The notes below the pieces were generated by a model that had not been told where the DNA came from, ran no database searches, and worked only from the letters and a program-made list of their open reading frames with translations. DNA of 64,000 nucleotides from Rhodococcus sp. UNC23MFCrub1.1 (GTDB taxonomy: Bacteria; Actinomycetota; Actinomycetes; Mycobacteriales; Mycobacteriaceae): positions 1 through 64,000 of the forward strand of contig NZ_JMLQ01000010.1 of assembly GCF_000686025.1 (NCBI RefSeq), in the 5' to 3' direction. Below are positions 9,145-17,128 of this stretch, in pieces (within the stretch, counting starts at the first letter, position 1; each line of letters starts with the position of its first letter). Both the position numbers and the translations under genes were made by a program.

Positions 9145-10023
9145 ATGGCACTTCTTCCTGACCTCACGACACTGTCCCGCCGAACCGTCCTCATCACAGG
9201 CGCCACCAGTGGAATCGGACGCGCCGTCGCCGATGCGGCCGCTGAACACGGCGCCAGGGTCATCCTCGCCGTGCGAAACCTCGAGGCAGGGCGCGCGGTG
9301 GCCTCGGCACTGGACGGAGGTCTCGATCGACACCTCGTAGCCCACGTCGACCTGGCCGATCTGAGCTCTGTACATCGGCTCGGCGCCACGGTCACCGAGC
9401 CGATCGACATCCTGGTCAACAACGCTGGTGTGTCGTGCCAGCGTCTCGAGCGCACCACCGACGGATTCGAGATGCAGTTCGGGACCAACCATCTCGGGCA
9501 CTTCGCGTTGACGGCACTACTGCTGCCCCGTGTCAGCGGCCGCATCGTGACCGTCGCCTCTCAGGCGGAACGGGCTGCCCGCCTGGAGTTCGACGATCTG
9601 AACTGGACACGTCGTCCCTACCGCGCCTCGCGGGCGTACGCCGACTCCAAACTGGCGAACGTACTGTTCACAGCGGAACTCACACGCAGATTGCAGCAAC
9701 AAAAATCACCGGTCACAGCGTTTGCAGCGCATCCCGGGTTGGTGAAAACGGCGATCTATTCCCGCACCGCCGATGACAAAGTGGGGTTGTGGGACCGGCT
9801 GGTTCCCGTCCTCGGGCAATCGTCTGCTGCTGGTGCGCAGCCGGTACTGCTCGCGATGACCGCTGATTTACCTTCGGGAACCTTTACCGGTCCCCGGCAC
9901 TGGGGCCACATGCGCGGGGCTGCGCAACCTATCGGCAGGTCCGCGCGTGCCCGCAATCACGATCTGGCGAGGCGCCTGTGGACGATGTCGGAGGACATGA
10001 CGTCGGTCTCGATGCCGACGTGA
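9145..10023 (+). CDS. Short-chain dehydrogenase/reductase (retinol dehydrogenase-like)
   Basis: 292-residue classical SDR. It has the cofactor loop TGATSGIG (near residue 20), the structural NNAG motif, a catalytic Ser in VASQAE and the YADSK catalytic pair (near residue 170), followed by AAHPGLVKT. Sequence style, including GFEMQFGTNHLGHF, places it with the WW-oxidoreductase/retinol dehydrogenase-like SDRs, which usually use NADP(H). The real substrate is unknown. The start is the ATG at 9145, not the longer upstream frame, because a strong promoter ends six bases before it and the upstream frame is antisense to tetR. It is probably controlled by the divergent TetR regulator. Confidence 0.88.
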   Translation: MALLPDLTTLSRRTVLITGATSGIGRAVADAAAEHGARVILAVRNLEAGRAVASALDGGLDRHLVAHVDLADLSSVHRLGATVTEPIDILVNNAGVSCQRLERTTDGFEMQFGTNHLGHFALTALLLPRVSGRIVTVASQAERAARLEFDDLNWTRRPYRASRAYADSKLANVLFTAELTRRLQQQKSPVTAFAAHPGLVKTAIYSRTADDKVGLWDRLVPVLGQSSAAGAQPVLLAMTADLPSGTFTGPRHWGHMRGAAQPIGRSARARNHDLARRLWTMSEDMTSVSMPT

Positions 10024-10073
10024 GCACCTCACCTTTTGTTAACGGGCCCGACAACCGGCGTTGCCATAGCGAG

Positions 10074-10415
10074 CTACCGAACGAGCGGCCCCCGCTGAAG
10101 CGGCCCACTTCTCTGTGCGAACGGCCTGCCCTCGTTGTGGGTGGCCTCCAGATAGTCGACGTATCGCTCTACCGCCTCTGCAGCAAGGTCGGATGGTCCG
10201 CGAGGTGCTCCCGGTGTAGCAATCAGCGCTTCGGCCGCATTCAGAAGCCGCTCACTGGTCTCGACGTAGAAGTAGAAGGTCCGCTTGGTCTTGGCTGGCT
10301 TGTCCCCCGCCGGTGGAGCTGGAGCAGCGGCGGCCGTACCTGAAGCCACCTCGGACACCGGGTCAAGTGGGCTCGAGTTGCCCAGGCTGCTCTTCAGACG
10401 CTCAGGACGAACCAT
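10074..10415 (-). CDS. Ribbon-helix-helix protein, probable ParB-type centromere binder
   Basis: 113-residue protein encoded directly after parA, overlapping its end by 14 bases. An Ala/Pro-rich, disordered-looking N-terminus (residues about 1-45) is followed by a strand KRTFYFYVE, a helix SERLLNAAEAL and a second helix PSDLAAEAVERYVDYLE. This is the strand-helix-helix pattern of a ribbon-helix-helix DNA-binding fold, as in the small ParB analogues of type Ib plasmid partition systems. I chose the ATG at 10415 over a GTG at 10424 because GGAAGG lies eight bases upstream of the ATG. It would bind the repeats upstream of parA. The family assignment is inferred from pattern and context. Confidence 0.65.
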   Translation of the reverse strand: MVRPERLKSSLGNSSPLDPVSEVASGTAAAAPAPPAGDKPAKTKRTFYFYVETSERLLNAAEALIATPGAPRGPSDLAAEAVERYVDYLEATHNEGRPFAQRSGPLQRGPLVR

Positions 10416-11202
10416 GGCCGACACCTTCCATGAGCAACTCCGACGTGCGGCGGTAGATGCTCGCCAGATTGCGGGCGTCCGTCGTCCCCCAGTCGAGCAG
10501 ACTGGTCTGCGCCTCGGAGGAATCCTTCAACACGACCCGCTTGGGTACAGGGTCGCCAACGATCGTGATGCAGTCGGCGATCTCCGCCAGTTGCTCGCGA
10601 CCAGCGATGGTGTTGCGTTCGTGAAGGTTGATGATCGCTCCCACCAGCTCCAGCGTCGGGTTGTAGCTGCGGCGCACCACGTCGATCGTGCGTCGTAGCC
10701 GTGCCAGACCGTTCGCGGAGAAGAGCGCGGACTGACTGACCACGAGTGCTCGCCGGGCTGCCACCAGAGCATTGATCGTCAACAGGTCCAAACTCGGCGG
10801 GCAGTCGATCACCACCAGTCCATACTTCGGAGCGAGTGGCTCCAGCGCATCGCGGAGTCGCCGCTCGCGTCCTGCGCCGCCGAGAATCAGCTCATCCCGC
10901 ACGAAGGCGAGCGATTCCGAGTTCGGGTCGGTGGCGACCAGATCCACACCATCCCAGATGGACGGCGCCACGACGTCGGCGAGGGTGGCGGCCGACCGGT
11001 CCGACAACGCGTCCGCCATCCCTGCGTCGCCAGGTGCCGGCTCACCGGCATTAAGCACGGTGCTCAGGTTGCCCTGTGGGTCCATGTCCAGTGCCAGAAC
11101 TCGGTGGCCGGAGCGACGGGCAGCATCCACGATGTGGAAGGTGGTCGTCGTCTTGCCTACGCCACCCTTTTGGTTGCAGAACGCGATCACGTTGTGTGGC
11201 AT
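10402..11202 (-). CDS. parA: ParA-family partition ATPase
   Basis: 266-residue deviant-Walker ATPase that would position DNA on the nucleoid together with a centromere-binding partner. It begins MPHNVIAFCNQKGGVGKTTT (KGGVGKTTT is the signature P-loop), then LALDMDPQGNLS (switch I region) and VVIDCPPSL (Walker B). The open frame extends to 11322, but the ATG at 11202 has a GAGAGGA ribosome site six bases upstream and gives the normal ParA start. The short N-terminus without a helix-turn-helix fits type Ib plasmid ParA rather than chromosomal Soj with an adjacent full-length parB. Together with the downstream small protein and upstream repeats it forms a complete plasmid-type partition module. 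Confidence 0.9.
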   Translation of the reverse strand: MPHNVIAFCNQKGGVGKTTTTFHIVDAARRSGHRVLALDMDPQGNLSTVLNAGEPAPGDAGMADALSDRSAATLADVVAPSIWDGVDLVATDPNSESLAFVRDELILGGAGRERRLRDALEPLAPKYGLVVIDCPPSLDLLTINALVAARRALVVSQSALFSANGLARLRRTIDVVRRSYNPTLELVGAIINLHERNTIAGREQLAEIADCITIVGDPVPKRVVLKDSSEAQTSLLDWGTTDARNLASIYRRTSELLMEGVGHGSS

Positions 11203-11254
11203 GTGTGTCCTCTCATGTGTCGGGATTTCGAAGAAAGAGACTTCCCGTACCCGC

Positions 11255-11455
11255 AATACCTGCAATACGGGTGAGGAAGGAAAGTAAGTGATGGAGAAGT
11301 GGCGGCGCGTACCTCCATACATGCCACCCCAGTGAAGAGTCCGATACCGGTAATGACCGACTGGGACGTGACACCCGCACGGGACGTAATACCAGCAATG
11401 CCACCATCACTGGGGTAGCGGTCGATGGTGACAACACCGCCGATACTGCAATCAC
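11255..11455. repeat. Degenerate direct repeats upstream of parA, candidate centromere (parS)
   Basis: Four related 13-16-base units in the same orientation: 11255-11270 (AATACCTGCAATACGG), 11343-11358 (GATACCGGTAATGACC), 11388-11400 (AATACCAGCAATG) and 11442-11455 (GATACTGCAATCAC). The shared core is roughly ATACCxGCAAT. Repeats upstream of parA are where type Ib systems place both the centromere and the autoregulatory operator. The unit definition is mine, made by eye. Confidence 0.5.
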
Positions 11456-11964
11456 TGGTAACTCTCACTGTTGTCAACGAACGCGCACCGGAGTCGACCG
11501 TTGGCCGGATCCACAGATTCGGTCTCCGAGCAGTGAACCTGAAAACTGTTGGTATGGAGCGTGGTCCCGTCTACTTCATCGGACTACGTGCTGCTACGCC
11601 CGAACCCCCCAGGGGTGACCCCCAATGTCCGCACCCACGTTGTCCGCTCCACGCCCTCTGGCCCCGCACCCGGATGGGCGCGTGGCTTTCGGTATCGCCA
11701 CGTCATCAATGATCAGTCGACGGCATGGTGCCCGGGGCCGGTCTCCGGGGATCGCTACAGGGTGCACAGTCAACGGCGGCAGGCTGGTTACCGTCGGGCT
11801 CTGCCAGAGAACGACGGACGCGGGCATAAAGGGTGCCCAGCGTTCAGCACCATCAGCCGAATAGCTGATGTGCGGCTCGTCCCGTCAATAATCATCATTG
11901 AAGGACGAGCAGGAATGACCTAAGGTCGAATGCAAGAACCTCCGATCTGATGCGAGGCGGTTTG
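11456..11964. other. Gene-free stretch between partition module and terminator
   Basis: About 500 bases with no convincing protein gene. A 79-codon plus-strand frame at 11625-11864 has an AGGGG about nine bases before its ATG, but its Ser/Arg/Pro-rich translation resembles no family I know. The stretch ends in a plus-strand terminator, so a non-coding transcript is possible. Confidence 0.4.
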
Positions 11965-12018
11965 GACGCCCTCGGCCTCGGTGCTGGTAACACCGAGTTG
12001 CGCCGGGGGCGTCGTTTT
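11965..12018 (+). terminator. Strong hairpin followed by T-rich tract
   Basis: Outer arms 11965-11976 and 12002-12013 pair over 12 bases with one G-T wobble. An inner hairpin CTCGGTG/CACCGAG (11977-11983 with 11991-11997) stacks inside, followed by GTTTTG. It reads on the plus strand, where no recognisable gene precedes it; the xis-like gene on the other strand ends at 12038. Confidence 0.55.
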
Positions 12019-12037
12019 GTTCGGGGCGTACCTCAGC

Positions 12038-12235
12038 TCATGCGACATCCGTCGACAAAGAAGCCTGCGCCTCGAGGCGTTCGATGTACTCGTCGATCGC
12101 GGTATCCGGTATGAGGCGGCGCTTGCCTACCTTGATGCTTTTGATCTCACCGGATGCGAGCTTGTTGAAGAAGTTGGACCGGCCCAAGCCGGTGCGGTCC
12201 ATACCCTCTTGCACGCTGAACAGCTGTCTCGTCAT
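12038..12235 (-). CDS. xis: Excisionase-like helix-turn-helix protein
   Basis: 65-residue protein with the MerR-like/HTH_17 layout of excisionases and AlpA-type regulators: LFSVQEGMDRTGLGRSNFF, then the wing SIKVGKRRLIPDTAIDEYI. Such proteins bend attachment-site DNA and direct the integrase toward excision, or act as small regulators. It lies in the same element as the tyrosine integrase at 13087-14307. The ATG at 12235 is followed immediately by the family consensus, so the start is credible. The downstream hairpin at 11965-12013 may also stop its transcript. The excisionase role is inferred from neighbourhood. Confidence 0.7.
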   Translation of the reverse strand: MTRQLFSVQEGMDRTGLGRSNFFNKLASGEIKSIKVGKRRLIPDTAIDEYIERLEAQASLSTDVA

Positions 12236-12361
12236 GACACCCTCCGCTGCGTTGATTCACCACATCCGTTCCGCTGAATACGGTGCGTCCACGTGGTTCC
12301 ACCACCAACTAGCGGACGCGTGTAATCACCGCAAGAGAACCAGCAGAAGGCGGTACAGTGC

Positions 12362-13006
12362 GTGTTCATGACGCAAAGCTGGGCCCAAGCGATCGTGGAT
12401 CGAACGGGGGCCGAGGTCCGCCGGCTCCGGACGTCGGCGACCCCGCCGATGTCCGGGCAGGCACTCTCCGACCGCACTGCCGAGCTCGGCCACCACATAT
12501 CGAGGGCGGTGATCTCCGACCTGGAGACAGGGCGGCGGAGGGGGCTCGATGTCGCTGATCTCCTCGCACTGGCCGCAGCGCTCGAAGTGGCGCCCGCCCA
12601 GCTGCTGTTCCCTGATCTTCCCCGCGGAACTGTGGACGTACTCCCTGGTGTTCCCCAGGAATCCCACGACGCCGTCAGGTGGGTGGGAGGAGAAAGCGGC
12701 CTGTTGATGCGCGAGGATTCGGGATGGTCCGACGAAGCAACCGGTCAGCCGGTTCCGGTGTTCGTGCGCCGCCAGTTCGATGCCCGCAGAGACCGTACGA
12801 CGCTGACTCACGAATGGCACCGCACGATCACCGCGATGCGTAGCGCACGCAAGCAGCTGCAAAGGGCACTCGAGAACAACGAATCGCCCGACCAGATCGA
12901 AGCCCTGGAGATCATCTACGAGAACGCGCTCAAGCAGACGGCAGCGCATCGGGACACCATGGCCGGGCTCGGCATGACCGTCGGAGATGGACTCCCCCGT
13001 GGCTGA
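12362..13006 (+). CDS. XRE-family regulator
   Basis: About 214 residues. The N-terminal third contains a Cro/C1-type helix-turn-helix: SGQALSDRTAELGHHISRAVISDLETGRR, then DLLALAAALEVAPAQLL. The remainder is largely helical, with charged helices around residues 130-190, and has no catalytic motif I recognise. A GTG at 12362 has AGAAGGCGG about ten bases upstream; an ATG at 12368 is the alternative. Located between xis and int, divergent from xis with a 126-base gap, it is a good candidate for the element's maintenance repressor. That role is inference. Confidence 0.75.
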   Translation: MFMTQSWAQAIVDRTGAEVRRLRTSATPPMSGQALSDRTAELGHHISRAVISDLETGRRRGLDVADLLALAAALEVAPAQLLFPDLPRGTVDVLPGVPQESHDAVRWVGGESGLLMREDSGWSDEATGQPVPVFVRRQFDARRDRTTLTHEWHRTITAMRSARKQLQRALENNESPDQIEALEIIYENALKQTAAHRDTMAGLGMTVGDGLPRG

Positions 13007-13086
13007 TCGCTCATCGAGTACGCGATCGACGCGGATCCCGGCGGGAGCACTGAGAAACATCGCTGCCAGTTCGGCTCAGTCGGTCG

Positions 13087-14307
13087 ATGGCTAGAAACCA
13101 ACTACCCCCGCAGATCCGAAAAATCTCGGTCACCGATCGCCGTACGGCGAAAGAAGTTGTTCGCTACCAGGTCACTGTCGATGCGGGGACTCGAGAGGTA
13201 CCGCGCCTGCGACCTGACGGATCCACCTATCTGCACACGACGCGATCACAGTCCCGACGGCGATTCGACACCGAGAAGGACGCTCGCGCGTATCTGGCCC
13301 GCGTGACCGACGAGGTCAACCGGGGTGTTCACGTCTCGGGTAGCGCTCTGTCCGTCGACGAAGTCGGCGAGGCATGGCTCGCGGGCCGGCGGGTGAGACC
13401 CACGACGAAGAACGCCTATCGGCACGCGCTCGAACCGCTGAGGCAATTCCATGGACCTATGCCGGTACAGAGATTGACCAAGGGCCACCTCGACTCGCTT
13501 GTGACCGCACTCGCCGCCGGCGGAACACCGATGACACCCCATTCGGTGCGTCGACCGTGGAGCCCGCAGTCTATCAATCCCATGCTCAACATCATCTCGG
13601 CGGTGCTGACCGACCTCGTCAAACAGGGACTGCTGGTGCGGAACGTCGCCTTGTTGGTGGATCGACTGCCGCGCACCCAGCCGCAGATGCGAACGTTCTC
13701 TGTCGAGGAGATGCGCCAGATGTTGGCTTTCGCGCAGACCGATCGAGTGGGACACGCGTGGAACCTGGCCTTGTCCGGCCTGCGCCGCGGTGAGATCTGC
13801 GGTCTTCGGTGGTCCGACGTCGACCTGGACGCCGGCGTCATGTCGATCCGCAACAACCGAGTGTCTGTCGCCGGTCAGGCCGGGGACGGACTGACCAAGA
13901 CGGAACGGTCGAACCGCGTTCTTCCCCTGACCCCGGTGCTGACCGCCGCTCTGATTGCCGCCCGTGAGCGTCAGGACCTCGAGAGCGCCGCTGCCGGTGC
14001 GAACTATGGACCGGGCACCCATATCGTGTGCGACGTACTTGGCCACGCCTACCACCCCGACACATTGTCCAACTTCTGGCAGACGGCGTGTAAGCGCGCC
14101 GGGGTGCCGCAGATCAGGTTGCACGATGCGCGCCACACCTGCGCGACGTTGATGCACCTGCAGAACGTTCCCATAGCCGTCATCTCGGCGTGGCTGGGCC
14201 ACGCGGATTCTGCCTTCACGATGCGCACGTACGCTCACGCCCCGAACGACGCCCTCAAGATAGCGGCCCAGAGCCTCCAGACGATGTCAGACCTTCACGG
14301 GAACTGA
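13087..14307 (+). CDS. int: Tyrosine integrase of an integrated element
   Basis: 406-residue tyrosine recombinase. The C-terminal catalytic domain has the first Arg in LSGLRRGEICGLRW (near residue 232), HDARHT (HxxR, near 347), the second His in WLGHAD (near 371) and the nucleophile Tyr in MRTYAH (near 381). The N-terminal portion has an arm-binding-type segment and a SAM-like core-binding domain. The gene ends 141 bases from the 3' end of a tRNA-Thr gene, the usual integration target for such enzymes. It therefore belongs to an element lying to the left of the tRNA. The intervening stretch contains closely spaced TTGTGACA and CTCGTGACA copies that could be arm sites. Confidence 0.92.
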   Translation: MARNQLPPQIRKISVTDRRTAKEVVRYQVTVDAGTREVPRLRPDGSTYLHTTRSQSRRRFDTEKDARAYLARVTDEVNRGVHVSGSALSVDEVGEAWLAGRRVRPTTKNAYRHALEPLRQFHGPMPVQRLTKGHLDSLVTALAAGGTPMTPHSVRRPWSPQSINPMLNIISAVLTDLVKQGLLVRNVALLVDRLPRTQPQMRTFSVEEMRQMLAFAQTDRVGHAWNLALSGLRRGEICGLRWSDVDLDAGVMSIRNNRVSVAGQAGDGLTKTERSNRVLPLTPVLTAALIAARERQDLESAAAGANYGPGTHIVCDVLGHAYHPDTLSNFWQTACKRAGVPQIRLHDARHTCATLMHLQNVPIAVISAWLGHADSAFTMRTYAHAPNDALKIAAQSLQTMSDLHGN

Positions 14308-14448
14308 CCACGTCCGTACGCCCCGATTTCGACCCTCTGTGGAGCAGTTCCGAGCGACTTGTGACAACTCGTGACATCGGCGCCCTGCGGCCCATTTCCG
14401 GGAAGCGGTCCGAATCACATAACCGCAGGTCGCGGGGTCTAAAGCTTG

Positions 14449-14520
14449 AGCCTCCTGTCAGGATTGAACTGACGACCTTTCGCTTACAAGGCGAGTGCTC
14501 TACCACTGAGCTAAGGAGGC
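14449..14520 (-). tRNA. tRNA-Thr (anticodon TGT)
   Basis: On the minus strand a 7-bp acceptor stem (GCCTCCT with AGGAGGC) encloses a D arm (GCTC...GAGC), an anticodon loop CTTGTAA with TGT in positions 34-36, and a T arm with TTCAATC. No CCA is encoded. One anticodon-stem end pair is a C-A mismatch. The 3' end faces the integrase gene, which suggests it hosts the attachment site. Confidence 0.9.
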
Positions 14521-14545
14521 GTGCCCGGCGAACCGAGCGGCACCA

Positions 14546-15784
14546 TCATAACGAGAGCCCCTCCTGTCGGCGCCCGCCCACCCCGTCGGTTCCGGGGTCG
14601 GCGACGCTGACCCTGTTCCCGCCCTGTCGCTTCGCCTGGTACATGGCGGCGTCGGCGCGATCGAGCAGGCTGTTGAGCATCACGGCGGTGTCGCCGCGGG
14701 CCTGCGACAGGGGTAGGGAGGCCACCCCGATGGATGCGGAGATCGGTGTCGCGTCGTCGTCTCGATGGATGGCGTGCAGCAGCGCGCGGGCGACGGCCGG
14801 TCCCCTCGACTCGTCGCCGGCGACGACGACGAGGAACTCCTCGCCGCCGATACGAGCGGAGACGGCGTCGAAGGACACCCGACCGATCCGGGCGGCAGCG
14901 CTGCGGAGGACGTCGTCGCCGATGGTGTGGCCGAAGCGGTCGTTGACGGACTTGAAGGCGTCGAGATCGAGGCAGACGGCGGACACGACGGTGGCGCCGT
15001 CTGCGGGTGCGAGTCGCGCGCTGCGGAGCATCGACTCGACGTCGACGAGCAACCCGCGTCTGTTCCGTAGACCGGTCAGCTGGTCGTAGAACGCGCGCGC
15101 CGCGTCGTCACGCAGTGCGGTGAAGAACAGGTGATTGAGCGACGACGCGGCGAAGAGGACGACGAGGACGGTGACCAGGGTCGACACGGCGGCGGACACC
15201 TCCACCGACGTGGTGGTCACCAGTCGGAGGAACAGCAGCCCGGCGACGCCGATGGCCCAGGCCTCGTGGCAGACGAAGACGCGCACGCCGTGGAACGCAT
15301 TGGCGTAGTTCCCCACCGTCACCAACAGCGCGGCGGAAATGACGACGATCTGGGACGGCGGCAACGCGAACAGCACCGCGGCGATGGTGACGTCGCCGAT
15401 GATGACGAAGCGCAGCGACCACGTCCGGGAGAGGAAGTGGCCGCGCCCCCACATCAGACCGAGCGCGATGGAGACGACGGTGGCCACGGCGAACACCCAC
15501 CCGGATGCGCCGAGTCCGGCGTCACGGGCTGTGACCAGATCCGCGACCGTCTTCACTGCGAGCAGGAAGCAGGCCACGCTGATGAAGTACGGCGCCGACC
15601 TCAGGTAGGCGTGGGTCCGGTGGTAATTGGCGACCCACGCGTAGTCGATGTCGGACGACCACCACTCGCGGAGAACACGCACTCGAGCCAGCCTTGCATC
15701 GAAACGGACAACAGTGTCGACGGTGGTCCCCACACCGTCGTCGACCGCAATGGTAGGCACATGGTCCCCGGTCGACACGGTCAT
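14546..15784 (-). CDS. Membrane-bound diguanylate cyclase (GGDEF)
   Basis: 412 residues: a cytoplasmic N-terminal tail of about 60 residues, about six membrane helices (residues roughly 65-225), then a GGDEF domain. The catalytic signature IGGEEF lies near residue 315, preceded by LDLDAFKSVNDRFGH, so it should make cyclic di-GMP from two GTP. The product-inhibition site RxxD, expected at -9 to -6 before GGEEF, reads S..A here, so feedback inhibition by that route is unlikely. The membrane part has no recognised ligand-binding domain. A paralogue lies immediately upstream on the same strand with a 58-base gap, suggesting tandem duplication. Confidence 0.9.
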   Translation of the reverse strand: MTVSTGDHVPTIAVDDGVGTTVDTVVRFDARLARVRVLREWWSSDIDYAWVANYHRTHAYLRSAPYFISVACFLLAVKTVADLVTARDAGLGASGWVFAVATVVSIALGLMWGRGHFLSRTWSLRFVIIGDVTIAAVLFALPPSQIVVISAALLVTVGNYANAFHGVRVFVCHEAWAIGVAGLLFLRLVTTTSVEVSAAVSTLVTVLVVLFAASSLNHLFFTALRDDAARAFYDQLTGLRNRRGLLVDVESMLRSARLAPADGATVVSAVCLDLDAFKSVNDRFGHTIGDDVLRSAAARIGRVSFDAVSARIGGEEFLVVVAGDESRGPAVARALLHAIHRDDDATPISASIGVASLPLSQARGDTAVMLNSLLDRADAAMYQAKRQGGNRVSVADPGTDGVGGRRQEGLSL

Positions 15785-15842
15785 TGCGGGAACAGAGCCC
15801 GAAAAAGACCGACCGAACGAGGTCTAGGACGGTTTCCGATCG

Positions 15843-16997
15843 TCAGAGGCAGTGCGCGTCATCGCCCGTCGCGACGGCTGCGCGATGCCCACCGCACCGT
15901 TTCGCCTCGTACATGGCTCGATCAGCAGAGGCGAGGACCGTGTCCAGAAGGTCCCGAGTATCGACGCGGCCGTCCGGCAGGGGAACGGTGGCCACACCGA
16001 TGGACGCAGTGACGGGGGTGGGATCGTCGGGGCGGTGAATGGCGTCGAGAAGGGCGCTCGCCATCTGCGGCCCGGGGTCACCCACACCGACGACCACGAG
16101 GGCGAACTCCTCCCCGCCCGTCCGCGCGCTGACGGCGTCCCCGGCGACCGCGGCGATCCGACCGGCCGCGCGTCTGAGCACCTCGTCGCCGGCCGCGTGG
16201 CCGTGCCGATCGTTGATCGACTTGAACGCGTCGAGATCGATGCACAGGATCGACACCGCGACCGGCGTGCCGGCGGCGTCATGGATCTGCTTCTCCACGT
16301 CGACGAGCAGGCCCAGACGATTACGCAGCCCGGTGAGCTGATCGTGATAGGCCCGCACCGCGTCGTCGCGAAGCTGGGTGAAGAAGACGTGGTTCAGCGT
16401 GGATCCGCCGTACACGACGAACGCGACGACCACAGCGGTCGCGGCCACGACGACCAGGCTCTCGGACCCCACGGCGAGCGCTCGCAGCACCAGCGCCGTC
16501 GTCGCCCCGAGGACGAGGATGCTGTGCACGAGGTACACGCGCAGGCCGTGGAACGCACTCGCATAGTTGCCGACAGCGAGCAACAGCACGCTCTGCACGA
16601 CGATCACCGACGACGGCGGCAGCATCACCAGCGGGGCGAGGACGACGATGTCGGCGACGGCCACGAACGCGACCGATCCGTAGCGACCCGGCATTCGTCC
16701 GCGGAGCCACCACAGCGCGAGAGCGGCGGTGACCGCTGCGGACACGAGGAGAACCGTCGGACGGAACCCGGCACCTCGGACGGTGGCCAGATCCGCACCG
16801 GTCTTCACGAGAAGCAGGACGCATGCGAACGCTATGAGGTACGGCGCTCGCCGGATCGCGGTGCCGTGGCGGTGGTACGCCACGACGCTCTCGTAGTCGA
16901 CGTCGGCCGCCGAGATTCCGGGGAGCACGCGCACGGTGTGGCCGTCCTTGCAGGGTCGGACGTCGTCGCCCCCCGACGGTCGACGTGGTTCCAGCAC
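15843..16997 (-). CDS. Membrane-bound diguanylate cyclase (GGDEF), paralogue
   Basis: 384 residues with the same layout as its downstream neighbour. A tail containing the shared DVDYESVVAYHR-type motif (SDIDYAWVANYHR in the neighbour) leads into about six membrane helices, and then a GGDEF domain with TGGEEF near residue 297 and LDAFKSINDRHGH. The RxxD inhibitory position reads A..A, so it also lacks the I-site. The start is a GTG at 16997. The matching pre-membrane motif and the LTGLRN(R/L)xGLLVDVE linker in both proteins show duplication from one ancestor. The two may sense different signals through diverged membrane domains. Confidence 0.9.
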   Translation of the reverse strand: MLEPRRPSGGDDVRPCKDGHTVRVLPGISAADVDYESVVAYHRHGTAIRRAPYLIAFACVLLLVKTGADLATVRGAGFRPTVLLVSAAVTAALALWWLRGRMPGRYGSVAFVAVADIVVLAPLVMLPPSSVIVVQSVLLLAVGNYASAFHGLRVYLVHSILVLGATTALVLRALAVGSESLVVVAATAVVVAFVVYGGSTLNHVFFTQLRDDAVRAYHDQLTGLRNRLGLLVDVEKQIHDAAGTPVAVSILCIDLDAFKSINDRHGHAAGDEVLRRAAGRIAAVAGDAVSARTGGEEFALVVVGVGDPGPQMASALLDAIHRPDDPTPVTASIGVATVPLPDGRVDTRDLLDTVLASADRAMYEAKRCGGHRAAVATGDDAHCL

Positions 16998-17128
16998 TGT
17001 GCCACGAGTGGGCGCATCCGGACGCCGAAAACGGTGTGCGGGCGTGAGCCGCCTCGGTCAGGGAACACCCGGGTGGACCCGGTACCTTCGTCGGGACAAC
17101 CGGACACCAGAGCGGACCGAGAGAAGGA

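Noticed and set aside
11625-11864. 79-codon plus-strand frame in the element
   Set aside because: It has a possible ribosome site but no family resemblance and atypical composition, so I describe the stretch as gene-free rather than call a gene.
14554-14575. CCCTCCTGTC near the start of the GGDEF region as a possible second attachment site
   Set aside because: It shares only about nine bases with the tRNA 3' end and lies on the wrong side of the tRNA for the element. I found no convincing attL copy between 8 and 14.4 kb.
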